A stretch of DNA of 64,000 bases from Saccharopolyspora kobensis (GTDB lineage: Bacteria > Actinomycetota > Actinomycetes > Mycobacteriales > Pseudonocardiaceae), in contig NZ_FNVB01000002.1 of the NCBI RefSeq assembly GCF_900108315.1, forward strand, positions 434,001 through 498,000, read 5' to 3'. Below the pieces are notes generated by a model. That model ran no database searches and was not told the DNA's origin. It saw nothing but the letters and a program-made list of their open reading frames with translations. Below, piece after piece: positions 24,239 through 32,280 of the stretch. The position numbers and the translations under genes were made by a program. Position 1 is the first letter of the stretch, and each line of letters opens with the position of its first letter.

Positions 24239-25516
24239 TCAGCCCTTCCTCTCCAGGTGCCCGCCGTCGTAGTTGCGGCCCGGGACGTACTGCGGTTCGG
24301 CCAGTTCCGGGTGCGGCTTGCCGCGCCGCCACGGGCGCACCACCGCGCGGCAGGCCATCCAGGTGCACATCAGCGCGAACGGCAGCAGGTCGTCGCGGGC
24401 GAACCAGGCCCGCTCGTGCACCCGCCGAAGCGACCCGGCCCAGGCCCGCAGCCCGAGCTCGCCGCGCGACCAGTACCGCAGCGCGGCGATCGGGTCGTAG
24501 TTCTCCACCAGGAACCGGCGACCGATCTCCGGCCGGCCGGCGGGCACCGGTTGCCCGGTGAGGTCCAGGTAGGACGCCAGCGCCACGTCCAGCCCCGCGC
24601 TGTCCCGGAACAGCCGGAACTGCGCGCCCAGCCGCGGGTTGAAGTCGAGCAGCTTGTACTGCCGGTCCCGGTCGTCCCACCGGAAGTCCAGGTCGACGAT
24701 GCCGGTGTAGGACAACTTCGCCAGCAGCGCGGTCGCCGAGCGCAGCAGCGATTCGTTGTCCGCGCAGCGCCCGAGGCTGGTCAGCCCGGCGTGCGCCGGG
24801 TAGGACCGCTCCTTGACCCCGGTGAACGCCGGGCGGCACACCGAATCGGCGTCGCAGTAGCCGTGGAAGAACCAGTCGTGCTCGGGTCCGCCGGGGATGA
24901 ACTCCTGGAGCATCAGCCCGCCGACGGCGTCGCAGCGCCGGTAGATCCCGGCGAGCTCGTCGGAATCCTCGACGATCGTGGTGCTGCGCACCTTGCCGCC
25001 GGTCGGCCGCCACGGCGTGGCCAGCTTGGCCACCAGCGGGTAGCCCACCCGGTCGGCGAACTCCAGCGCCTCCTCCCAGCTCCGGATCAGCCGCGCCTGC
25101 GCGCACGGCACGCCCAGCCGGCGGCACAGCTCGTGCATCGTGTACTTGCCCGCCAGCAGCCGCGGCAGGTCGTGCGGCGGCTGGGCGAACTGGAACCACA
25201 TCCGCAGCGGATCGCCGTGCTCGGCCAGGAAGATCGCGGCCGCGTCGTCGGTGGGGATGAGCACGGCGGTGCGCCCGATGCGCTGGGCCAGCTGCATCAG
25301 CCCGAACCGGATCGCCTCGGCGTCCCCGGGATCGGGGCTCCACAGCCACCGGCCGCGCACGTACCTCGAGTGCGCCGCGGGTGCGAGGGAGTCCTCGTGC
25401 ACCGCGTACACCGGAACACCGGCGCGGCCGAGGCTGCGGATCACCCCGAGGCCGCCGTGGTGCAGCACGTTCGGATCGAGCTTGAACACCACGGCGGGCG
25501 TGGTCGTGTCGTACAT
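24239..25516 (-). CDS. ATP-grasp ligase-like protein in polysaccharide operon
   Basis: A 425-residue protein of the ATP-grasp superfamily, carboxylate-amine/thiol ligase type. It shows LIPTDDAAA, a central ATP-lid region (YPLVAKLATPW), LMLQEFIPGG and the metal-binding DFNPRLGAQFR (N-P-R motif). ATG 25516 follows a GAGG and comes just after the stop of the dehydrogenase gene. Its place in the operon suggests it attaches an amino acid or other carboxylate to an aminosugar, or activates a uronic acid. This is inference, and no characterised close homologue is recalled. Confidence 0.78.
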   Translation of the reverse strand: MYDTTTPAVVFKLDPNVLHHGGLGVIRSLGRAGVPVYAVHEDSLAPAAHSRYVRGRWLWSPDPGDAEAIRFGLMQLAQRIGRTAVLIPTDDAAAIFLAEHGDPLRMWFQFAQPPHDLPRLLAGKYTMHELCRRLGVPCAQARLIRSWEEALEFADRVGYPLVAKLATPWRPTGGKVRSTTIVEDSDELAGIYRRCDAVGGLMLQEFIPGGPEHDWFFHGYCDADSVCRPAFTGVKERSYPAHAGLTSLGRCADNESLLRSATALLAKLSYTGIVDLDFRWDDRDRQYKLLDFNPRLGAQFRLFRDSAGLDVALASYLDLTGQPVPAGRPEIGRRFLVENYDPIAALRYWSRGELGLRAWAGSLRRVHERAWFARDDLLPFALMCTWMACRAVVRPWRRGKPHPELAEPQYVPGRNYDGGHLERKG

Positions 25517-25523
25517 CGGCACC

Positions 25524-26870
25524 TCACAACACGCGCCGGTGCGGCACGGCGTCGAACTGGTAGGTCGCGTCGAGCACGCGCGGGCAGTCCCGCGCCCAGC
25601 CGTAGTCGGCGCCCGGGTGCACGGTGTGGATGACCGTGACGTCCCAGTCCCGGCCGCGCGGCTCGGGCTCGCTGGTCATCCGGGCGCCGCTGGGCAGCTC
25701 GATCTCGGGCAGCAGCGGATCGTGGTAGTGCACGTCGATGCCCAGCCGCCGCAACCCGGCCAGGATCGGCAGCGCCGGGGACTCCCGCAGGTCGCGCACG
25801 CCCGCCTTGTAGCTGACCCCGGCCAGCAGCACCCGCGCCCCGGAGTGGTCGATGCCCGCCTCGCCGAGCATCTCCACCACCCGCTGCACCACCCGGCCCG
25901 GCCGCCGGTCGATCGAGCGCATCGCCTCTTCGATCAACGGCGCCGACAGCCCGCGCCGGCCCAGCTGCCACAGCAGGTAGTGCGGGTCGCAGGGGATGCA
26001 GTGCCCGCCGACGCCGGGCCCGGGGAAGCTGCCCAGGAATCCGTAGGGCTTGGTGCCCGCCGCGACGGTGACCTCGATCGGGTCCAGGCCCAGCACCGAG
26101 CAGGCGTCGGCGATCTCGTTGGCCAGCGCCAGGTTCACCGCGCGGAAGATGTTCTCGTAGAGCTTGGTCAGCTCGGCGGCCTCCGGGGAGCTGACCAGGT
26201 AGACTTGGTCGGTCATCCGCCGCACCACCTCGGCCGCGCGCCGCGCGCACCGCTGCGTGACACCGCCGACGACCCGCGGCGTCCGCCGCTGCACGTGGTC
26301 GAAGTTGCCGGGATCGATGCGCTCCGGGCTGAACGCCACGTGCACCTCTTCACCGACCCGCAGTCCGAGCTCGCGCAACGGCTCCACCAGCAGCTGCCGG
26401 GTGGTGCCGACGTAGGTCGTCGAGGTCAGGATGATCACCTGCTCGCGCCGGGCGTGCGCCACGACGGTGCGGCAGGCCGCCTGCAGCGCGGCGAGGTCCG
26501 GCGTCCGCGCGGCGTCGACCGGCGTCGGCACGCAGACGATGACCGCGTCGGCGGCGGCGAGCGCGGCCGGATCGCTGGTCAGCGCCAGCCCGCCACCGGC
26601 CAGTGCGGCGGCCAGCTCGCGACGCTCCTCGGCGGGCAGGTCCACCTCGCCGGTCTCGATCTCGAGGAGCCGCTGCCGGCTGATGTCGAACCCGACGACC
26701 TGCGTGGAAGCGTCGTGCAGCGCGCAGGCGGTGGGCAACCCGACGTAGCCCAGCCCGACGACCGCCACCGTCTCGGTGCGTTCCGGCGCGGCCGGTTCGA
26801 AGGCGATCAGCCGGTCGGCCAGCAGCCGCTCCCGGCCGTTGATCGCCAACGACAGCGAATGTCCGCTCAC
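25524..26870 (-). CDS. UDP-glucose/GDP-mannose dehydrogenase family protein
   Basis: A 448-residue nucleotide-sugar dehydrogenase. The N-terminal NAD-binding loop is VVGLGYVGLPTACAL. The middle domain carries AELTKLYENIFRAVNLALANE, and the catalytic cysteine lies in GGHCIPCDPHY. The enzyme oxidises the C6 hydroxyl of a UDP-sugar to a uronic acid in two NAD-dependent steps. The HCIPCDPHY form is common in the UDP-N-acetyl-mannosamine/glucosamine dehydrogenase branch. GTG 26870 follows GGGAGGG. It provides an acidic sugar for the exopolysaccharide; the ATP-grasp and epimerase genes follow. Confidence 0.92.
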   Translation of the reverse strand: MSGHSLSLAINGRERLLADRLIAFEPAAPERTETVAVVGLGYVGLPTACALHDASTQVVGFDISRQRLLEIETGEVDLPAEERRELAAALAGGGLALTSDPAALAAADAVIVCVPTPVDAARTPDLAALQAACRTVVAHARREQVIILTSTTYVGTTRQLLVEPLRELGLRVGEEVHVAFSPERIDPGNFDHVQRRTPRVVGGVTQRCARRAAEVVRRMTDQVYLVSSPEAAELTKLYENIFRAVNLALANEIADACSVLGLDPIEVTVAAGTKPYGFLGSFPGPGVGGHCIPCDPHYLLWQLGRRGLSAPLIEEAMRSIDRRPGRVVQRVVEMLGEAGIDHSGARVLLAGVSYKAGVRDLRESPALPILAGLRRLGIDVHYHDPLLPEIELPSGARMTSEPEPRGRDWDVTVIHTVHPGADYGWARDCPRVLDATYQFDAVPHRRVL

Positions 26871-27000
26871 GGTCCCTCCCCCAGTTCGCCGTGCTCGCTG
26901 AGCAAAACCCTCGCACCCGAGCGCCGCCGAGGTCTCCCACACGCAGGTGAGTGCGCTTACCGAAACTTGAGGACGCTCCCCGTTGCGCCCGACCAAGACG

Positions 27001-27048
27001 CCGCAATTTCAATGGAAATCGCACGTCCGATTTCAATGGAACTTGCGG
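27001..27048. repeat. AT-rich imperfect palindrome (tripartite element 2, left arm)
   Basis: CCGCAATTTCAATGGAAATC plus G (27001-27021) is opposed by 27028-27048 with 18 of 21 complementary positions. Both arms carry CAATGG in the same orientation rather than inverted, so this copy is partly decayed or rearranged compared with 6042-6089. Confidence 0.8.
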
Positions 27049-27055
27049 GCACCAC

Positions 27056-27081
27056 CGGCGTGTCGGATCCCCAACACACCG
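27056..27081. repeat. Decayed GC hairpin, centre of tripartite element 2
   Basis: CGGCGTGTCGG (27056-27066) and CCAACACACCG (27071-27081) pair at 9 of 11 positions. Both mismatches are C-to-T type changes relative to the intact stem at 39710-39740. Confidence 0.6.
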
Positions 27082-27099
27082 CGGGCGCGTCGGGACCTA

Positions 27100-27145
27100 C
27101 GCAATTTCAATGGAAATCGCACGGCTGATTTCCATTGAAATTGCG
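27100..27145. repeat. AT-rich palindrome (tripartite element 2, right arm)
   Basis: CGCAATTTCAATGGAAATC (27100-27118) has an exact inverted partner at 27127-27145 around an 8-nt centre. It ends 25 bp before the stop codon of the minus-strand deacetylase gene, so it follows that gene's 3' end. Confidence 0.92.
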
Positions 27146-27170
27146 GCGTGTCCGGGCCCGAGGCACGTCG

Positions 27171-27911
27171 TCAGCGGCGGCTGGTGAGGCGGTGGCGGAG
27201 GTGCTTGGCGCGCAGGCGGAGCGCGCCGTCGCGGTCACCGATGTAGGTGCGCGGCAGCGCATGGGGGCCGGAGACATCCGAACGCCAGATGGCGCAGGCG
27301 TATTCGTAGCCCGCCGCCGCCACGGCGTCCACCACGCGCCGGTCGACGTCGCCGTACGGGTAGCAGAAACCGGCGACCTCCTGGCCGGTGATCTCGCGCA
27401 GCAGGTCCCGGCTCGCCACCGATTCGGCGACCAGCTCGTCGTCGTCCAAATAGGACATGTGCTGGTGCAGCAGGCCGTGCGAGCCGACCTCCGCACCCGC
27501 CGCGGCGACCTCCTGGATCTCCTCGGCGGTCATCAGCCGCTTGCGCGGCCCCGCCGGGTCCCACTCGTTGTCCCCGCCGATCCGCCCGGCGATCACGAAC
27601 ACCGTCGCGGTGCACCCGTGCCGCTGCAGCGCGGGCACCACGTTGCGCGCGAAATCGGCGTAGCCGTCGTCGAAGGTCAGCCCGACCAGGCCGCGCGCCT
27701 CCCCCGCGCGACGCGCCCGCATCAGCTCGCCCATCGACACCCCGCGCAGCCCGTTGTCCCGCAGCCAGCGCAGCTGCTGGTCGAAACGGCGCGGATCGAC
27801 GGTCACCAGGTACGGGTCGTGCTGGTGGACGGCGACCGAGTGGTACATCAGCACGTACGGGAACGGACGCCCGGTGTCGCTCCGGGTCAGCTTGCTCACG
27901 GTCTGCGTCAT
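27171..27911 (-). CDS. NodB-type polysaccharide deacetylase
   Basis: A 246-residue carbohydrate esterase family 4 protein. The first motif TFDDGY supplies the catalytic Asp and a metal Asp. The metal-binding histidines are in SHGLLHQHMS (H-x3-H), followed by GFCYPYGDVD. It has no evident signal peptide, so it may act in the cytoplasm or be exported non-classically. It removes N-acetyl groups from chitin-like or PNAG-like polymers, or from sugar-lipid intermediates. It is the first gene of the polysaccharide locus, separated from the dehydrogenase by tripartite element 2. Confidence 0.88.
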   Translation of the reverse strand: MTQTVSKLTRSDTGRPFPYVLMYHSVAVHQHDPYLVTVDPRRFDQQLRWLRDNGLRGVSMGELMRARRAGEARGLVGLTFDDGYADFARNVVPALQRHGCTATVFVIAGRIGGDNEWDPAGPRKRLMTAEEIQEVAAAGAEVGSHGLLHQHMSYLDDDELVAESVASRDLLREITGQEVAGFCYPYGDVDRRVVDAVAAAGYEYACAIWRSDVSGPHALPRTYIGDRDGALRLRAKHLRHRLTSRR

Positions 27912-28041
27912 GGCTCGCCGCTTTCCTCGGCAACGGGTCGCCGACCGGTTGCAACCACCCGGCCGGCCTGCCGAGCCTAAGCAGCGATCGGCGACCCCGG
28001 ATCCGGTCGCCGGAGTACCCGCACTACCGCATCGGCACGGA

Positions 28042-29766
28042 CTACAGATCCCCGTACTCGCCGACGCGGCGCCCGGCGACCCAGGTCTGCAGCGTCTTGG
28101 TCTGCCAGCGCGCCCGGCCGGACGGCGGGTCCAGCGGGTCCTGGTCGAGGATCACGAAGTCGGCCCGCTTGCCCGGTTCCAGGCTGCCCAGCACCCGTTC
28201 CTGGTGCGCGGCGAACGCGGCGTCGAGGGTGAAAGAGCGCAGCGCCTCATCCGGCTTCATCGCCTGCTGCGGGTACCAGCCGCCGACCGGCCGGCCCTCC
28301 CGGTCGGTCCGGGTGATCGCGGCGTGCAGTCCGTCGAACGGGTTCTCCGAGGACACCGGGAAGTCCGAGCCCGACGCGATGGTGATGCCCTGGTCCAGCA
28401 TGGTCCGCCACGCGTAGGCGCCCGCGATGCGCTGGGCCCCGACGCGCTCCTCCGCCATGTTCATGTCGTCGGTGGCGTGCACCGGCTGCATCGAGGCGAT
28501 GATCCCGTGCCTGCGCAGCCGCGGGATGTCCTCCACCGCGAGGACCTGAGCGTGCTCGATGCGGTGCCGCATGTCGCCGCCGACCTCGGCCATCGCGGCC
28601 TCGTAGGCGTCTAGCACCATCCGGTTGCCCGCGTCGCCGATGGCGTGCGTGGCGACCTGGAAGCCGTCCCGCATCACCTGCGTGACGCGGTTGCGCAGTT
28701 CGGCGGCGTCCATCTGCGGCAGCCCGGAGTTCTCCGGATCGTCGCTGTAGGGCGCGAGCATGGCGGCGCCGTGCGAGCCCAGCGCGCCGTCGATGTAGAG
28801 CTTGACGGTGCGCACCCGCAGCATGTCCTCGGCGAAGGAATCGCCGCGCGCCTGCGCGCCGAGCTCGCTGTAGGCGTCGTAGGTCAGGAACGAGTTCGTG
28901 CGGATCGTCAGCTCACCGGAGGCGGCGAGCTGGTGCAGGACCGCGAGCTCGGCGGCGCTGGTGCCCGCATCGCTGACCGAGGTGAGCCCGACCTCGTTGA
29001 GCTTGCGCTGCGCGGCGATGAAGTTCTGCTTGAGGTCTTCGGTCGTCGGCTTCGGCAGGTGCGCTTCGACGAGGTCCTGCGCGGCGTCGACGAAGGCCCC
29101 GGTGGGCGCACCATCGGCACCGCGCACGATCTCCCCGCCCGGAGGCGTCGGGGTGTCGCGGGTGATGCCGACCTGCCGCAGCGCGGCGGTGTTGGCCACT
29201 CCGGCGTGCCCGTCGACGCGCACCAGCCACACCGGCCGGTCCGGCACCACGGCGTCGAGGTCCGCCGCCGACGGCAGCCTGCCGGAGCCCCAGATCACGT
29301 CGTTCCAGCCGCGCCCGAGGATCCACGGCCGCTCCGGGTGCGCGGCGGCGAAGGCCTTGAGCGCCTGCATCGCCTCACCCAGCGACTTGGTCCCGGCGAG
29401 GTTGAGCTGCGAGACGTTGGCCCCGAGCTGCCCGAAGTGCCCGTGCGCGTCGTGCAGACCCGGGATGAGCACGCGGCCGCGCCCGTCGATGCGCTCGGCT
29501 CCTCCGGTGTTGGCCACGTCGAGCCCGCTGACGCGCCCGTCGGCACCGACCAGCAGGCTGGAGAACTCGAACGGTCCGTCGGGGGTCAGCGTGAAGCCCC
29601 GGACGTTGTCGATCAGCACCGGGCCGCCCCGCTGCGCGGAACCCGGTTCACCGCTGGAACACCCCGCCGCGACCGCCACCCCGGCGGTGGCGAGTCCGAC
29701 GAGCTTGAGGAACTGCGCCCGCGAAATCCGGGGCTGCGGGGAACGCCGACAACACTCCTGGCACAC
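28042..29766 (-). CDS. YtcJ-like amidohydrolase, predicted lipoprotein
   Basis: A 574-residue metal-dependent hydrolase of the amidohydrolase superfamily, YtcJ/N-substituted-formamide-deformylase branch. The lipobox VAAGC follows a helix after a Tat-like SRAQFLKLVG motif. The metal-binding HxH lies in LHDAHGHF, with the later TVKLYIDGALGSHG, HAIGD, RIEHAQV and SGSDFPV blocks. It would hydrolyse an amide, carbamate or similar bond outside the membrane; the substrate is unknown. GTG 29766 follows AGGAGG. Its N-terminal MCQECC is odd, with three cysteines before the export signal. Confidence 0.87.
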   Translation of the reverse strand: MCQECCRRSPQPRISRAQFLKLVGLATAGVAVAAGCSSGEPGSAQRGGPVLIDNVRGFTLTPDGPFEFSSLLVGADGRVSGLDVANTGGAERIDGRGRVLIPGLHDAHGHFGQLGANVSQLNLAGTKSLGEAMQALKAFAAAHPERPWILGRGWNDVIWGSGRLPSAADLDAVVPDRPVWLVRVDGHAGVANTAALRQVGITRDTPTPPGGEIVRGADGAPTGAFVDAAQDLVEAHLPKPTTEDLKQNFIAAQRKLNEVGLTSVSDAGTSAAELAVLHQLAASGELTIRTNSFLTYDAYSELGAQARGDSFAEDMLRVRTVKLYIDGALGSHGAAMLAPYSDDPENSGLPQMDAAELRNRVTQVMRDGFQVATHAIGDAGNRMVLDAYEAAMAEVGGDMRHRIEHAQVLAVEDIPRLRRHGIIASMQPVHATDDMNMAEERVGAQRIAGAYAWRTMLDQGITIASGSDFPVSSENPFDGLHAAITRTDREGRPVGGWYPQQAMKPDEALRSFTLDAAFAAHQERVLGSLEPGKRADFVILDQDPLDPPSGRARWQTKTLQTWVAGRRVGEYGDL

Positions 29767-29902
29767 GCCGACCTCCTAGCTGATCATCGCCAAGCGAACG
29801 TAAGCCCACGTCCTTGTCCGGTCAATCAGCAGAAGGTGGCCGGATCGCCCGGCGAGCCCGCTCGCTGCTTGCGCCCACCACCAGCAAACCCCAGGTCAGG
29901 CC

Positions 29903-30406
29903 TCAGCCGGCCGGTGTGGTGTCGCCGTGGGACTCCAGCACGGCGGCGAGTGCGACGGCGAGGTTCTCGCGCCCGTCGCGGTCGAGCCCGCCCAGCAGCC
30001 GGGCCTCGTTGGCCAGGTGCAGCGGGAGGACGCGGTCGATGACCTCCAGCCCGCGCTCGGTGAGCTTGATCTTGACCGAGCGCCGGTCGACGTCGTCGCG
30101 CACCCGGGTGACCAGGCCCTTCTTCTCCATGCGATCGACGCGCAGCGTGATCGCCCCGGTGGTCACGAGGGATTCCTTGAGGAACGTCCCGGCGGTCAGC
30201 GCGTAGGGCTCGCCGGAGCGCCGGAGCGTGGACAGGATGTCGAACTCGCCCGGTTCGAGGTCGTGCTCGGCAAGGAAGTCCTTGATCTCCTTGTCCCACA
30301 GCCGGGACAGCCGCATGATCCGCCCGACCACGCCGATCGGCGTGAAGTCCAGGTCAGGGCGTTCCTCGCGCCATTGCGCCAGCACCGCGGACACCGCATC
30401 GGCCAT
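29903..30406 (-). CDS. MarR-family transcriptional regulator
   Basis: A 167-residue winged-helix repressor. The recognition region is GTFLKESLVTTGAITLRVDRMEKKG, followed by the wing VRDDVDRRSVKIKLTERG, both typical of MarR. ATG 30406 follows GGAGGA. It is divergent from a cupin gene, and the AT-rich stretch between them holds two CTTAGCGC copies and an inverted repeat. The usual MarR arrangement predicts that it represses itself and the cupin gene and responds to a small aromatic ligand. Confidence 0.92.
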   Translation of the reverse strand: MADAVSAVLAQWREERPDLDFTPIGVVGRIMRLSRLWDKEIKDFLAEHDLEPGEFDILSTLRRSGEPYALTAGTFLKESLVTTGAITLRVDRMEKKGLVTRVRDDVDRRSVKIKLTERGLEVIDRVLPLHLANEARLLGGLDRDGRENLAVALAAVLESHGDTTPAG

Positions 30407-30429
30407 GGATCCTCCTCCGGAACAGATAG

Positions 30430-30479
30430 CTTAGCGCTCATTTAATTGACACTCACGCAAGTGTTGATTATCTTAGCGC
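30430..30479. promoter_or_regulatory. Putative MarR operator region
   Basis: CTTAGCGC occurs at 30430-30437 and again at 30472-30479, 42 bp apart (four helical turns). Between them ACACT (30449-30453) and AGTGT (30460-30464) form an inverted repeat. The region is AT-rich and separates the divergent MarR and cupin genes. Confidence 0.55.
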
Positions 30480-30562
30480 CCACCTACTTGGCGGTCGACC
30501 GGTACCCGGCGACCCACCAGCTGCTCGACCACCGAGCGCACCCCCGAGATCCAGGAGCGATC

Positions 30563-31069
30563 GTGTCCTACCCCGAACCCCGCTACTTCGGTGAGCACGG
30601 CGAGATCAACGCCGACTTCCGGCCCGCGACCACCGGCCCCGACTTCGTCGCCAAGCCCGCAGGCGCCACCGACGACGACCCCCGGGCCACCTCCTACCAC
30701 TACCTGTCCACCACCGCCTCCACCGGCGGCGAGTACGGCCTGTACCGGGTGGACATGGGCCCGGAATCCGTCGGGCCGAGCACGCACTTCCACAAGGCCA
30801 TCTCGGAGTCGTTCTTCATCCTGTCCGGCACCATGCGGCTGTTCGACGGCGAGCGCTGGATCGACGCGACCTCCGGCGACTACCTGTACGTGCCCGTGGG
30901 CGGACTGCACGCCTTCCGCAACGAATCCGGCGAACCCGCCTCCATGCTCATGCTCTTCGCCCCGGGCGCACCTCGCGAGGACTACTTCGAGGGCCTCCCG
31001 GAACTGGCCTCCCTCAGCGAGGAGGAGCGCAGGGAATTCGTCCTCCGCCACGACAGCTTCTTCGTCTGA
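30563..31069 (+). CDS. Cupin-domain protein
   Basis: A 168-residue single-domain cupin. The first metal motif is in STHFHKAISESFFILSGTM, with two His and a Glu, and the second conserved block is DYLYVPVGGLHAFRN. Such proteins range from quercetin-type dioxygenases to isomerases and sugar-binding proteins; the activity is not assigned. GTG 30563 is chosen because AGGAG lies 6 nt upstream; the open frame extends further 5' into the operator region. It is divergent from the MarR regulator. Confidence 0.85.
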   Translation: MSYPEPRYFGEHGEINADFRPATTGPDFVAKPAGATDDDPRATSYHYLSTTASTGGEYGLYRVDMGPESVGPSTHFHKAISESFFILSGTMRLFDGERWIDATSGDYLYVPVGGLHAFRNESGEPASMLMLFAPGAPREDYFEGLPELASLSEEERREFVLRHDSFFV

Positions 31070-31111
31070 TCGCGAACCCCGAGCCCACCACCCGAGAAGA
31101 AATCCGTTCCC

Positions 31112-31195
31112 ATGACCAACGTCGCCGTCGAGTTCCAGGCCCGCCGCGCGGTCGAGATCGCATCGGCCCTGCAGCGCGGATTCGCCGCCGCCTGA
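31112..31195 (+). CDS. Possible 27-residue small protein or leader peptide
   Basis: An ATG at 31112 opens a 27-codon frame (MTNVAVEFQARRAVEIASAL, then QRGFAAA) ending at TGA 31193-31195. The ribosome-binding site is poor (GAAGAAA). It lies after the cupin gene and is followed within 27 bp by a GC hairpin and then the oxidoreductase gene. The RR...ASAL pattern faintly recalls actinobacterial leader peptides. It may be noise or a gene remnant. Confidence 0.3.
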   Translation: MTNVAVEFQARRAVEIASALQRGFAAA

Positions 31196-31221
31196 CGCCG
31201 CCGAGTTCCGAGTTCGCTGAT

Positions 31222-31242
31222 CGCCCCGGGACCTCCGGGGCG
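31222..31242 (+). terminator. Terminator- or attenuator-like hairpin
   Basis: CGCCCCGG (31222-31229) and CCGGGGCG (31235-31242) form an 8-bp stem with a 5-nt loop, followed by CATTTCG. It lies between the small frame/cupin gene and the oxidoreductase start at 31265. Confidence 0.5.
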
Positions 31243-31264
31243 GCATTTCGAGGAGAGCGAGCAG

Positions 31265-32143
31265 ATGACCAGCGAGGTTGAGCCCGCGGTGACGGTGATC
31301 GGGTCGGGCGAGATGGGATCGGCCGTCGCCGGAGCGTTCCTGGGCGGTGGACACCCGACGACGGTGTGGAACCGCACCGCGGAACGGGCCGACGCACTGG
31401 TGTCCCGGGGCGCGCAACGTGCTGGGACGGTCCGGGACGCCGTGCTCGCCAGTCGACTCGTGGTCGTTTCGGTGCAGGGCAACGAAGTGGCGCGAGACGT
31501 CCTGGACGCCGCTGGCGAGGCGTTGTCCGGGCGCGTCGTCGTCAACCTGACGGACGGCCCGTCGGCGGCAGCGCGCGAGGTCGCCGAGTTCGCCGCGGCC
31601 AGGGACGCGAAGTACCTGCACGGGCAGATCATGACCATCGCGCCCGGCATCGGCTCGCCTGATGCGGTGGTGTTCTACGGCGGCGCTCAAGCCGCTTACG
31701 ACCACTACCGCCCGGCGCTGGAGCGGCTGGGCGGCCGGAGCGCCTTCGTCTCGACCGACCCCGGCGTGCCGGGGCTCTACGGCATGGCCGTGCACGGCAC
31801 GATGTGGGGACTGCTCAACGGATTCCTGCACGCAGCGGCGCTGCTGTCGAGCGAGGGCATCACGACCGAGCAGTTCCTGGAGCACGCCGACCCGTCGTTG
31901 GCCGCGCTGGCGGCGTTCCTCCCGATGCTCGGCGGCGAAGTGGACCGCGCCGAGCACGCGACCGAGTTCGGCGGCCTCAAGCACCACCTGCCGTCGATCG
32001 ACGACCTGGTGGCGGAGAGCCGCGCGCGAGGTCTGGACGTCGAGCTCCCGGCGTACTCGCAAGCCCTGGTGAACCGCGCTCTGGACGACGGCCACGGCGA
32101 CGACAGCTACTCCCGCCTGGTCGACTACTTCAAACGCGGTTGA
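31265..32143 (+). CDS. NAD(P)-dependent oxidoreductase, imine reductase-like
   Basis: A 292-residue protein of the 6-phosphogluconate dehydrogenase/beta-hydroxyacid dehydrogenase superfamily. The NAD(P) loop is VIGSGEMGSAVAGAFL, with VWNRT following the second strand, which favours NADPH. The C-terminal helical domain, with LYGMAVHGTMWGLLNGFLHA, resembles the swapped-dimer domain of imine reductases. These reduce cyclic imines or related C=N bonds. ATG 31265 follows AGGAGAG. The stop lies inside a TTGACC promoter element for the next gene. The substrate is unknown. Confidence 0.82.
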   Translation: MTSEVEPAVTVIGSGEMGSAVAGAFLGGGHPTTVWNRTAERADALVSRGAQRAGTVRDAVLASRLVVVSVQGNEVARDVLDAAGEALSGRVVVNLTDGPSAAAREVAEFAAARDAKYLHGQIMTIAPGIGSPDAVVFYGGAQAAYDHYRPALERLGGRSAFVSTDPGVPGLYGMAVHGTMWGLLNGFLHAAALLSSEGITTEQFLEHADPSLAALAAFLPMLGGEVDRAEHATEFGGLKHHLPSIDDLVAESRARGLDVELPAYSQALVNRALDDGHGDDSYSRLVDYFKRG

Positions 32144-32170
32144 CCACGGCGCGAGGCACCGCCATAGAGT
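32140..32170 (+). promoter_or_regulatory. Putative promoter overlapped by an inverted repeat
   Basis: TTGACC (32140-32145) and TAGAGT (32165-32170), spaced by 19 bp, resemble -35 and -10 elements for the luciferase-like gene. An inverted repeat, AGAGTGG-GG-CCACTCT (32166-32181), covers the -10 and the expected start, as an operator would. Confidence 0.45.
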
Positions 32171-32280
32171 GGGGCCACTCTGATCAGGTTCTCCAGGAGT
32201 GCGCCGCAGAACGAGAACCCGCTTGCGCGAAACGAGGGGGCGGCACAGGTGTTCACCCTGCCCTTCTGGAGGCGCAAGAC

